From assembly GCA_001769535.1 (NCBI GenBank), contig MEOH01000007.1, positions 1 through 64,000 of the forward strand: a stretch of 64,000 nucleotides of DNA. Direction: 5' to 3'. How positions within the stretch are numbered: the first letter of the stretch is position 1; every line of letters begins with the position of its first letter. This stretch comes from Bacteroidetes bacterium GWF2_38_335 (GTDB taxonomy: Bacteria > Bacteroidota > Bacteroidia > Bacteroidales > GWF2-38-335). Positions 42,859-50,588 of the stretch are shown in pieces. A program made the position numbers and the translations under genes. The notes under the pieces are model-generated. The model had not been told where the DNA came from, did no database searches, and saw only the letters and a list, made by a program, of their open reading frames with translations.

Positions 42859-45800
42859 ATGAAAATAACATTTCTTTTTCCGTTTTTATTTCTGCTGGTT
42901 TCTTTACCTGCTTTTTCCCAGTCGGTTTTCAACGATGATGACCTGCTTGTCAATGGTTTTTCTGCAAAAATTTCAGGCACCGATTACGACTATCATTCCT
43001 GCGTTCCTGGTTTGCGTGCCAGTCTGATCGTTAGGGCAACCGGAGGAAAAGATTTTATGGAGTGGCAAACTGATGTTCCGGGAAATACATCAGGAAAAAA
43101 GTACGCTGCTTTTGTCTGGATAGCTGCTTTGGGCTCAGGACCCGGAAAAGCTGCAATGGATCTGACTGCCGATGATAAATGGAAATTCACTTTTTATACC
43201 GATGGCAAAGCCAAATGGGAAGTGAAAAATGATGATGGTTCCTCACTCTCTTTCAACTCAATTTTTCTCGACCAGTACGGAGACCATCATGGATACATGA
43301 TTCTCAGAATTCCTGTGGAAAAAATTCAGTCGGGAAAGCCAGTGAATATCAAAGTTACTGGCAGCAAGTCAAACCTCAGCTCCTGGTACATGACCTATAA
43401 AATGCAGGTAAAGACTGAAGTTAGAATCAGAACTTTTTCTGCCATCCTGAAAAATAAGGGAAACCCGTTACAACTTGTTGAAGCCGGTATTTTCTACTTT
43501 GACCGGCCTGCCGAATCTGTTATCTATGCCGACAACAAACCCATTGATACCGTTGATTTAAAGTTTGGCTACAATTCTGTTAACATCGGTATTCCTCCCT
43601 CAGAAAAACCAAAAAAAGTAAAGATTTCCATCAAAACGGGTGACCTTTCATTTGAAAAAGCCGTTATGATCAAGCCGGTAAGGAAATGGACGGTTGACCT
43701 CATCCAGCATGCCCATACGGATATTGGTTATACCAGATCGCAGACTGAAATTCTGGCCGAACATCTCAGGTATATTGATTATGCGCTTGACTATTGTGAT
43801 CTGACCGATGATTATCCCGAAAACGCAAAATTCCGCTGGACTTGCGAAGCTTCCTGGGCTGTTGATGAATATCTCAAATGTCGCCCCGAAGCCCAGGTTA
43901 AACGGCTGGTTAAAAGAATCAAAGAGGGCAGGATAGAGGTAACCGGAATGTATTTCAATTTTGACGAGATACCCGATGAACAGATTCTGGCCGCTTCCAT
44001 TGCCGCTGTTGCCAACATTAAAAAGCTGGGAGTACCTGTGGAACTGGCCATGCAAAATGACGTGAACGGAATTGGCTGGTGCTTCAGCGAGTTTTTCCCC
44101 GAAATGGGCATCAAATATCTGAACATGGGAACGCATGGTCACAGGGCGCTGATCAGCTTTGATAAACCAACATTGTTCTGGTGGGAATCTCCCTCGGGAA
44201 AAAGAACCCTGACTTTCAGGGCCGAACACTATATGACCGGAAATACCGTGCTTGAAATTCATACCGGTGATTTCGACAAGTTTAAGGTGAACCTTTTTAA
44301 CTATCTGGCTTCGCTTGAACTGAAAGATTATAAATACAATGAGATTGCCATTCAGCATTCGGGCTATATGACCGACAATTCACCACCGTCAACCACTGCT
44401 TCTGATATCATTAAAAAGTGGAATGAAGTTTTTGAATGGCCAAAGATTACCACATCACTTGCAGGAACATTCTTTAGCAATATGGAGAAAAATTATTCGG
44501 CCGAATTTCCGGTTATCAGGGGTGCTTGGCCCGACTGGTGGACCGATGGGTTTGGTGCTTCGGCTCGTGAGGTGGCAACAACACGTAAGGCATCTGCTTC
44601 GCTTTCGGCTAATTTGTCCGGACTTTCCATGGCTGCACTATCCGGAATGAAGTTGCCGGAACAGATGGATGAAAAAATTAAGCTTGCCCTCGAAGCACTG
44701 CTGTTTTATACCGAGCATACCACCGGATATTCAGAGTCGGTCCGCGAACCTTTTTCACTTCCGACCATGGAACAGAGGGCTCTCAAGGAATCTTATGCGT
44801 GGGAAGCAAACCGCCGGAATGCCGGAATAGGAGAGGAGACCATGGGATTGCTCCAGACACTTTTCCAAAGGGAAAAAGATCCTGTTTTTGTCGTTTTTAA
44901 TACGCTTAACTGGGTGCGGTCCGGAGTAACCACAGTGTATATTGACCACCAGATAGTGCCGCGCGGAATGACAGCCGGAATCTTTGACAAAGAGGGAAAC
45001 AGGCTTCCCGTTCAGGCATTAAACCACCGGTCGGATGGAACTTACTGGAGTATTTATATTTCTGACATACCGGCTTTTGGCTTTAAAAAATATTCCATAA
45101 GACCTGTTGAGAATATTTCAGATGAAATTTCAGATAAAACCACAACTGTACTCGAAAACAAGTGGTACAAAATGGTTGCCGATTTAAAAAAGGGTGCGTT
45201 AAATTCCATAACCGATAAAGATTCGGGTTTGGAACTCATTGATGCCAAGGCAAAATACCAGCTTGGTGAGTTTATTCTTGAACAGCTGGCAAACAGAGAG
45301 CAAATGGAAGGCAAAAAGCTCAACGACTTTAAAAGATTACCACTCGATACCATTTGGTTTGATTCGCAGATTTCAGGGGAAATATGGAACAGTATCAAAT
45401 TCTACGGAGAGTCTGTTACAGCTGAAGGTCCGCGTGGATTCACCATTGAATACCGACTGTACAATCAGGAAAAACGAATTGAAGTTGCCTGCTCAATCAT
45501 TAAAAAAAGCATCACAGACCCCGAAAGCTTTTATATTGCTTTCCCCTTTGATGTTAAGGACGGCAAGCATTTTATCGAAGTTCCGGGCGGGATAATCCAG
45601 CCGGATAAAGATCAGATTCCGGGCTCCTCAAACGACTGGTACACCATACAGGGTTTTTCGGCAGTGAGAAATGCCACATCACAAATTGTTTTCAGTTGCA
45701 ATGAAATGCCATTGATTCAACCGGGAAACATCAACACCGGCAGATATGCCTATACAGTCAGTTCACGCCCAACCCATTTGTTTTCATGGCCCATGAACAA

Positions 45801-46224
45801 TTACTGGACCACCAATTTCAATGCCGATCAGCGGGGTGGACATGCATGGTCATACTTTATCACAAGTTCTCAGGATGTTTCAAATGACTTTGCCACTCAG
45901 TTTGGCTGGGGTAATAAAATACCATTCCTGACACGAATTATTCCGGGTGGCGGAACAGCCCAAAACAAAGATTCGGATTCTTTTATCAAGGGATGGCCGG
46001 CCGGAACGGTTTTGGTTTCATCAGTACCCGAGGATGATGGCGCAAGTCTGAAAATGCATGTCAGGGAAACTGCCGGAAAAATAACTGTTTTTGAACCGGT
46101 GAACAGTCGGACAGGCAAACCCTTCAAAGTGATCCGGACAGATTCAAACGGAATATCCCTTGAAAAGCAAACTTCAGATTTAAAGCCCTTTGAATCGGCA
46201 TTCTTTAAACTGACAATTCAATAA
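42859..46224 (+). CDS. Glycoside hydrolase family 38-like alpha-mannosidase
   Basis: This 1121-residue secreted protein (signal MKITFLFPFLFLLVSLPAFSQ) has an N-terminal beta-sandwich region (~1-270), then the GH38 catalytic barrel opening WTVDLIQHAHTDIGYTRSQ (zinc HxHxD-type motif, residues ~283-293), with FRWTCEASWAVDEYL, IEVTGMYFNFDEIP, and QNDVNGIGWCFSEFFPEMG (~397-413) holding the nucleophile-region Asp, then the C-terminal beta domains of the family. GH38 enzymes cleave alpha-mannosides of N-glycans with retention. It heads a five-gene plus-strand run with a HEAT protein, a membrane protein, a sugar-kinase-like protein and a GH109 protein. Confidence 0.92.
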   Translation: MKITFLFPFLFLLVSLPAFSQSVFNDDDLLVNGFSAKISGTDYDYHSCVPGLRASLIVRATGGKDFMEWQTDVPGNTSGKKYAAFVWIAALGSGPGKAAMDLTADDKWKFTFYTDGKAKWEVKNDDGSSLSFNSIFLDQYGDHHGYMILRIPVEKIQSGKPVNIKVTGSKSNLSSWYMTYKMQVKTEVRIRTFSAILKNKGNPLQLVEAGIFYFDRPAESVIYADNKPIDTVDLKFGYNSVNIGIPPSEKPKKVKISIKTGDLSFEKAVMIKPVRKWTVDLIQHAHTDIGYTRSQTEILAEHLRYIDYALDYCDLTDDYPENAKFRWTCEASWAVDEYLKCRPEAQVKRLVKRIKEGRIEVTGMYFNFDEIPDEQILAASIAAVANIKKLGVPVELAMQNDVNGIGWCFSEFFPEMGIKYLNMGTHGHRALISFDKPTLFWWESPSGKRTLTFRAEHYMTGNTVLEIHTGDFDKFKVNLFNYLASLELKDYKYNEIAIQHSGYMTDNSPPSTTASDIIKKWNEVFEWPKITTSLAGTFFSNMEKNYSAEFPVIRGAWPDWWTDGFGASAREVATTRKASASLSANLSGLSMAALSGMKLPEQMDEKIKLALEALLFYTEHTTGYSESVREPFSLPTMEQRALKESYAWEANRRNAGIGEETMGLLQTLFQREKDPVFVVFNTLNWVRSGVTTVYIDHQIVPRGMTAGIFDKEGNRLPVQALNHRSDGTYWSIYISDIPAFGFKKYSIRPVENISDEISDKTTTVLENKWYKMVADLKKGALNSITDKDSGLELIDAKAKYQLGEFILEQLANREQMEGKKLNDFKRLPLDTIWFDSQISGEIWNSIKFYGESVTAEGPRGFTIEYRLYNQEKRIEVACSIIKKSITDPESFYIAFPFDVKDGKHFIEVPGGIIQPDKDQIPGSSNDWYTIQGFSAVRNATSQIVFSCNEMPLIQPGNINTGRYAYTVSSRPTHLFSWPMNNYWTTNFNADQRGGHAWSYFITSSQDVSNDFATQFGWGNKIPFLTRIIPGGGTAQNKDSDSFIKGWPAGTVLVSSVPEDDGASLKMHVRETAGKITVFEPVNSRTGKPFKVIRTDSNGISLEKQTSDLKPFESAFFKLTIQ

Positions 46225-46225
46225 T

Positions 46226-46744
46226 ATGGAAATGATTAAAGAAATTTTAGGTGATAAATCGCTAAAAGCCAAAGAAAGAAATGAAAAACTCGCTTCCCTT
46301 TTGCTTGAGGAAAAAATATCTGCGGATGAAATTCTGAAATATACATCCGGACTTAAAAAAGATGCTGATAAAGCCACCTGCATTGAGGCGGTGGAATATG
46401 CCACGCAGCAAAAGCCCGGATTGGCAACTGCAAAAACACTTGATTTTGTTAGTCAAACTCTAACTGAAAAGGCACCACGGATTAAATGGGAATCGGCAAG
46501 GGTAATTGGAAATATTGCACATCTGTTTCCTTCAAAAATGGAAAAGCCGGTTGCAAACCTTCTGGAAAATACGGCACATCCCGGAACAGTAGTCAGATGG
46601 AGTGCAGCATTTGCCCTTTCCAGAATTTATCTGATGAAAACAAAATACAATGCCGATCTTGAAAAAGTGTTCAGATCTGTCATCGAAAGTGATGAAAAAA
46701 ACAGCATAAAGAAAATTTACATTACCGCACTTAAAAAGAAATAA
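46226..46744 (+). CDS. HEAT-repeat-like protein
   Basis: A 172-residue helical protein with no signal peptide, starting one base after the GH38 stop and ending one base before the next ATG. Paired helices such as MEKPVANLLENTAHPGTVV and VRWSAAFALSRIYLMKTKYN, plus IKWESARVIGNIAHLFPS, fit HEAT/ARM repeats, often used for protein-protein contacts. Family and role are not known; the packing in the operon suggests a link to the glycan genes. Confidence 0.75.
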   Translation: MEMIKEILGDKSLKAKERNEKLASLLLEEKISADEILKYTSGLKKDADKATCIEAVEYATQQKPGLATAKTLDFVSQTLTEKAPRIKWESARVIGNIAHLFPSKMEKPVANLLENTAHPGTVVRWSAAFALSRIYLMKTKYNADLEKVFRSVIESDEKNSIKKIYITALKKK

Positions 46745-46745
46745 T

Positions 46746-47069
46746 ATGGATACTTCAGATATATTAACAGCTTTGGCAATAGGAATTGCAGCCGGAATTA
46801 TCGATGTGGTGCCTATGATTATTCAAAAACTGAACAGGACTGCCTGCGCATCAGCTTTTATGCAATGGGTGTTTCTTGGGCTGGTGATCCCATTTGTGGC
46901 ATGGAACATTGAACCCTGGCTAAAAGGAATTATTATTGCCGAACTGGCACTGATTCCGGTTTTAATCATTGTTTCATCAGCCGACAAAAAGGCCATCATT
47001 CCCATGTTGATTTTTTCGGCAATACTTGGAGCCGGAGTAGGTTTTGCAGGTGATTATTTTATTGGTTGA
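46746..47069 (+). CDS. Small membrane protein of glycan cluster
   Basis: A 107-residue protein with four predicted transmembrane segments: ILTALAIGIAAGIIDVVPMII, ASAFMQWVFLGLVIPFVAW, IIIAELALIPVLIIVSSAD and AIIPMLIFSAILGAGVGFAG. It starts one base after the HEAT gene stop. A family is not recognised. It might assist sugar uptake or membrane localisation of neighbours, but that is only positional inference. Confidence 0.75.
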   Translation: MDTSDILTALAIGIAAGIIDVVPMIIQKLNRTACASAFMQWVFLGLVIPFVAWNIEPWLKGIIIAELALIPVLIIVSSADKKAIIPMLIFSAILGAGVGFAGDYFIG

Positions 47070-47071
47070 GA

Positions 47072-48154
47072 ATGGAAAAGCTAATTGGTATTGCAATTAA
47101 ATTCGATTTTGGTGAAACTGTAAAATCAATTGTCAGATTTGGTTCGGGGCACATCAATGATACCTATCTGGTTGATACAACGGGTAAAAAATTCATATTG
47201 CAGAAAGTAAACACGGCCATTTTTAAAAATATTGAAAATCTTACTTCAAACATTCTGGTAATAACAGATCATTACAACAGGAAAATTGCAACTGCCGATT
47301 ATAGAGACCTTTCATTGAAACCCCTTTATCTGATACCATGTAAGGAAGGGAATTACTTTTTCAGGGACGATAATAACGGATGCTGGCGGATGTTCAATTA
47401 CATTGAAAAAAGCATTTGCTACGACCGCATTGACAGTGAGAAAAAAGCTTATAATGCTGCCCATACTTTTGGACTGTTTCAGAAAATTCTTTCAGATCTG
47501 GATCCAAAACTGATACATGAAATAATTCCTGATTTCCATAATATGAAATCGCGATATAAAAATTTCCTGAAAGTAGTTAAAGAAAACCCTGTTAACCGTT
47601 TAAATTCGGTTAAAAAGGAAGTGCAGTTTGTTGAAAACAGGATAGCTGAAATGATTTCATTGCAGCAACTGATTGATGACGGTAAAATTCCTATCAGGAT
47701 TACCCACAACGACACAAAAATCAATAATATTCTGTTTGATGAAAACGACAATGCCCTTAGCGTCATTGATCTGGATATCGTCATGCCCGGCTCGGTGCTG
47801 TTTGATTTTGGTGATGCCATCAGAACAGGCGCTGCAATGGCTGATGAGGATGAACAGGATCTGACCAAGGTTGGTATTGACATTGGTTTGTTTGAAGCAT
47901 ATGTTAAGGGATATTTGTATTCAACCAAACAGTTTCTTGTTTCAGAGGAAATATCAAATCTTGCTTTTTCTGCAAAATATATGACTTTTATTATGGGGTT
48001 AAGGTTTCTGACCGATTATTTAGATGGCGATAAATACTACAAAATCCATCATTCAAACCATAATTTGCACAGAGTCTGTGCACAATTCAGGCAAGTCGAA
48101 ATCCTGGAAAACAATTTTGAAATAATGAAAGGAATTGTACAATCATCCCAATAA
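47072..48154 (+). CDS. Sugar kinase, aminoglycoside-phosphotransferase fold (N-acetylhexosamine-kinase-like)
   Basis: From ATG 47072 this is 360 residues (a TTG six bases upstream also fits). The kinase fold of APH/NahK enzymes is shown by the nucleotide-loop-like FGSGHINDTYLV, the Brenner motif HNDTKINNILFDENDN (catalytic Asp and Asn) and VIDLDIVMPGSVLFDFGDAIRTG (metal-binding Asp). NahK-type kinases phosphorylate free GlcNAc or GalNAc at C1. Together with GH38 and GH109 neighbours this points to salvage of N-acetylhexosamines freed from glycans. The start abuts the membrane-protein stop. Confidence 0.85.
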   Translation: MEKLIGIAIKFDFGETVKSIVRFGSGHINDTYLVDTTGKKFILQKVNTAIFKNIENLTSNILVITDHYNRKIATADYRDLSLKPLYLIPCKEGNYFFRDDNNGCWRMFNYIEKSICYDRIDSEKKAYNAAHTFGLFQKILSDLDPKLIHEIIPDFHNMKSRYKNFLKVVKENPVNRLNSVKKEVQFVENRIAEMISLQQLIDDGKIPIRITHNDTKINNILFDENDNALSVIDLDIVMPGSVLFDFGDAIRTGAAMADEDEQDLTKVGIDIGLFEAYVKGYLYSTKQFLVSEEISNLAFSAKYMTFIMGLRFLTDYLDGDKYYKIHHSNHNLHRVCAQFRQVEILENNFEIMKGIVQSSQ

Positions 48155-48172
48155 ACTTTAACCCTGTACCCT

Positions 48173-48220
48173 TGTCACCCCGTCACTCCATCACCCCATC
48201 ACCCCGTCACCCCGTCACCT
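48173..48220. repeat. Octamer tandem repeat upstream of GH109 gene
   Basis: Six head-to-tail 8-mers (TGTCACCC then C[G/A]TCACCC or CGTCACTC/CCT variants) between the kinase-like gene and the GH109 gene. The array ends at the TTG of the -33 box of the next promoter. No spacers. Confidence 0.85.
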
Positions 48221-48250
48221 TGTATCTTTCCCCTCAAACCATTATATTTG
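48220..48250 (+). promoter_or_regulatory. Bacteroidota-type promoter of GH109 gene
   Basis: -33-type TTG at 48220-48222 and -7 TATATTTG at 48243-48250, with a 20-base spacer, 21 bases before the ATG. This is the best-formed promoter in the window. Confidence 0.6.
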
Positions 48251-48271
48251 TGAAAACTAAAAATTTCTGTT

Positions 48272-49624
48272 ATGAAAAAACTGTTTTTCCTTTCTTTCCT
48301 GCTGATCAATGTATTGGCATTTTCCCAAACTCAGAAGTTTATTGAGTTTCCTGTACCTGAGCGTCCTGCCGGACAAACAGATGTCTTAAAACTGAAGTGC
48401 GAACCCATCGACACTGTTCGGATTGCCTTTATTGGCCTCGGAATGCGCGGAAACGAAGCTGTACGCAGATATATGTATGTCGAGGGTGTTGAAGTGGTTG
48501 CTTTGTGCGACATGCTTCCCGAACGCGTTGACTCTTGTCAGGCAATACTGAAAAAAAACAACAGGCCTGCTGCTGCTTCCTATTCAGGAAAGGACAGTTG
48601 GAAAAAGGCCGTTGAGCGTGAAGATGTTGATCTGGTTTATATTTGTACCGATTGGCTTTCACATACCGATATAGCTGTGTATGCCATGGAACATGGGAAA
48701 CATGCTGCTGTTGAGGTTCCGGCTGCCACCAATCTGAAAGATTGCTGGAGACTGGTAAATACTTCCGAAAAAACCCGCAGACATTGCATTATGTTGGAAA
48801 ATTGCTGCTACGACTTTTTTGAAATGGCCACATTGAATATGGCCCAGCAGGGTGTTTTTGGTGAAGTGATGCATTGTGAGGCCGCATATATTCACGATCT
48901 CAGATGGCTCAATTTTGATGAAAAAACCGGTTACTGGGATATGTGGCGGTTAAAATATAATACCGGACATACAGGAAATCCATATCCTACACACGGTTTA
49001 GGTCCCGTTTGCCAGATTCTCAACATCCATCGTGGCGACAAAATGGATTACCTGGTCTCCATGTCTACCAATCAGGTTGGAATGACCGAATATGCAAAGG
49101 AAAAGTTTGGCGAGAAATCAGAATACAGCAAAACCAATTACAAGCTGGGCGACATGAACACCACCATCATCCGCACGGCTAAAGGTAAAACCATCATGGT
49201 ACAGCATGACGTAACCAGTCCGCGCCCCTACAGCCGCCTGCACACAGTAAGCGGAACAAAAGCATTTGCTCAAAAATACCCTTATGAACTTATTGCGCTG
49301 GAGCCAAACGGACATTCATTTTTGAATCAGCAGCAAATGGACTCGGTGCTTACCAAATATGAGCATCCCTTTTCAAAAGAGATAGGAGAATTGGCGCGCA
49401 AAGTGGGCGGACATGGCGGAATGGATTTTATCATGGATTACAGGCTCATTTACTGCCTCCGAAAAGGTTTGCCACTGGATGAAGATGTATATGATGCAGC
49501 CGAATGGTCATGCATAGTTGAGCTTTCGGAACAGTCGGTGCTAAACAATTCCGCTCCGGTAAAAATTCCCGATTTCACCCGCGGGGCATGGGATAAGCTG
49601 AAGGGGTTGACGTTTGCAGAGTAG
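48272..49624 (+). CDS. Glycoside hydrolase family 109-like protein (alpha-N-acetylgalactosaminidase type)
   Basis: A 450-residue secreted Gfo/Idh/MocA-fold protein. Signal [20 protein letters not shown]-terminal Rossmann NAD site [15 protein letters not shown] (~55-70), then [54 protein letters not shown], a stretch typical of GH109, and [23 protein letters not shown]109 enzymes use NAD in an oxidation/elimination mechanism to release alpha-GalNAc from glycans such as blood-group A. It has its own promoter but sits after the kinase-like gene in the glycan run. Confidence 0.93.
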   Translation: MKKLFFLSFLLINVLAFSQTQKFIEFPVPERPAGQTDVLKLKCEPIDTVRIAFIGLGMRGNEAVRRYMYVEGVEVVALCDMLPERVDSCQAILKKNNRPAAASYSGKDSWKKAVEREDVDLVYICTDWLSHTDIAVYAMEHGKHAAVEVPAATNLKDCWRLVNTSEKTRRHCIMLENCCYDFFEMATLNMAQQGVFGEVMHCEAAYIHDLRWLNFDEKTGYWDMWRLKYNTGHTGNPYPTHGLGPVCQILNIHRGDKMDYLVSMSTNQVGMTEYAKEKFGEKSEYSKTNYKLGDMNTTIIRTAKGKTIMVQHDVTSPRPYSRLHTVSGTKAFAQKYPYELIALEPNGHSFLNQQQMDSVLTKYEHPFSKEIGELARKVGGHGGMDFIMDYRLIYCLRKGLPLDEDVYDAAEWSCIVELSEQSVLNNSAPVKIPDFTRGAWDKLKGLTFAE

Positions 49625-49964
49625 GGATTAATGGAAATCATTTTTGATAAAATAAAAACAGGTTTTGATGATGCCATATAATTCCGCCGCAAAAAGCATC
49701 TTTTATTTAAAACTGTATTCGTGCGGCGGTTTTTCCTATTTATAGCCATTTTCTACAAAGAGTAAGGTGCTCTGCACCTTTTTTATTCATAAGGTGCAGA
49801 GCACCTTACTCTCTGTAGAATGTTAGTTTTTAAGTATAAAAACGCCGCGCGGGAATATCTTTGTAGGATATTTTTTTTTGCGGCGGAAATGAAAACAAAT
49901 CTCATGCAGGAGAAAATGAAGAATTGTAAAATACCGAATCCCAAAACCGTTGTTTAAGATTAAT
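49625..49964. other. 340-base intergenic region after GH109 gene
   Basis: Holds the 207-bp nested palindromic element and short AT-rich flanks on each side. No gene seen. Confidence 0.7.
49682..49888. repeat. Nested palindromic element, MITE-like, 207 bp
   Basis: Outer perfect 14-bp terminal inverted repeats TTCCGCCGCAAAAA / TTTTTGCGGCGGAA; inner imperfect pair GCGGCGGTTTTT / AAAAACGCCGC; and a central 29-bp arm pair (49752-49780 and 49791-49819, one mismatch) that starts TCTACA and ends GCACCTT around a 10-base loop. Each central arm contains its own AAGGTGC-TCT-GCACCTT palindrome. No open frame inside. It fills most of the gap after the GH109 gene. Confidence 0.85.
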
Positions 49965-50432
49965 CTATTGAACTTTTTTGTAATTCAATGTATTGCCTCT
50001 TCCCATATAAGAAAGAGATAAAGTAGTTTCATTTAATTCAAGGATGTACCAGCATAAATCAGAAGCTTTGCATGTGATGTATCTGTCCTTTTCACCTTCG
50101 GTTTTATTATCCTTATTAAAATCATTAAGGCATTTGTCAGATAAAACAAATTCTTCACTGTCCCATTCGTCCATTCCGGCAGCAATTTCCTTTCGAAGGT
50201 TATTTTCAAAAACCACAAAATTGGTTTTGTCTTCAGTGTGTTGCCATTTACCTTGAAGTAAATCATAATTCGAAACCTCTGATGAAGCTTCTTCCTTCAG
50301 CTCATCAGTTGATTCCTTTGTTTGTTCGGTTGCACCTTTTGATTGTTTTTCCTTTTCAGAGTTTTTATTGCAATTTGTAAACATGATTGATGTAAATAAA
50401 ATTGCAATTGATAATGATAGTATTTTTTTCAT
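49965..50432 (-). CDS. Lipoprotein of unknown function
   Basis: A 155-residue protein with signal MKKILSLSIAILFTSIMFTNC (lipobox FTNC), a Lys/Glu/Ser-rich linker and a ~100-residue domain (NYDLLQGKWQHTEDKTNFVVFENN, YITCKASDLCWYILELNETTLSLSYMGRGNTLNYKKV), a lipocalin-like pattern with GKW near the start and two Cys. Family not assigned with confidence; periplasmic or surface lipoprotein. A -7 box lies 36 bases upstream. Confidence 0.75.
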   Translation of the reverse strand: MKKILSLSIAILFTSIMFTNCNKNSEKEKQSKGATEQTKESTDELKEEASSEVSNYDLLQGKWQHTEDKTNFVVFENNLRKEIAAGMDEWDSEEFVLSDKCLNDFNKDNKTEGEKDRYITCKASDLCWYILELNETTLSLSYMGRGNTLNYKKVQ

Positions 50433-50467
50433 TTTTTTGTTGTTAAATGATTTTATTAAAACCCCGG

Positions 50468-50475
50468 CAAAAGTA
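50468..50475 (-). promoter_or_regulatory. Putative -7 box for lipoprotein gene
   Basis: Minus-strand TACTTTTG matches TAnnTTTG, 36 bases before the ATG. Confidence 0.45.
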
Positions 50476-50588
50476 TATAAATATTAGTTCTCGGAAGGGT
50501 CGAATTTAAAAAAATTGTTTTATTGATGCCTTGTCAGCTTATGGCGGTTAAGACTCTTTATTATTTTGAGTTTTGAAATAAATGCAGA

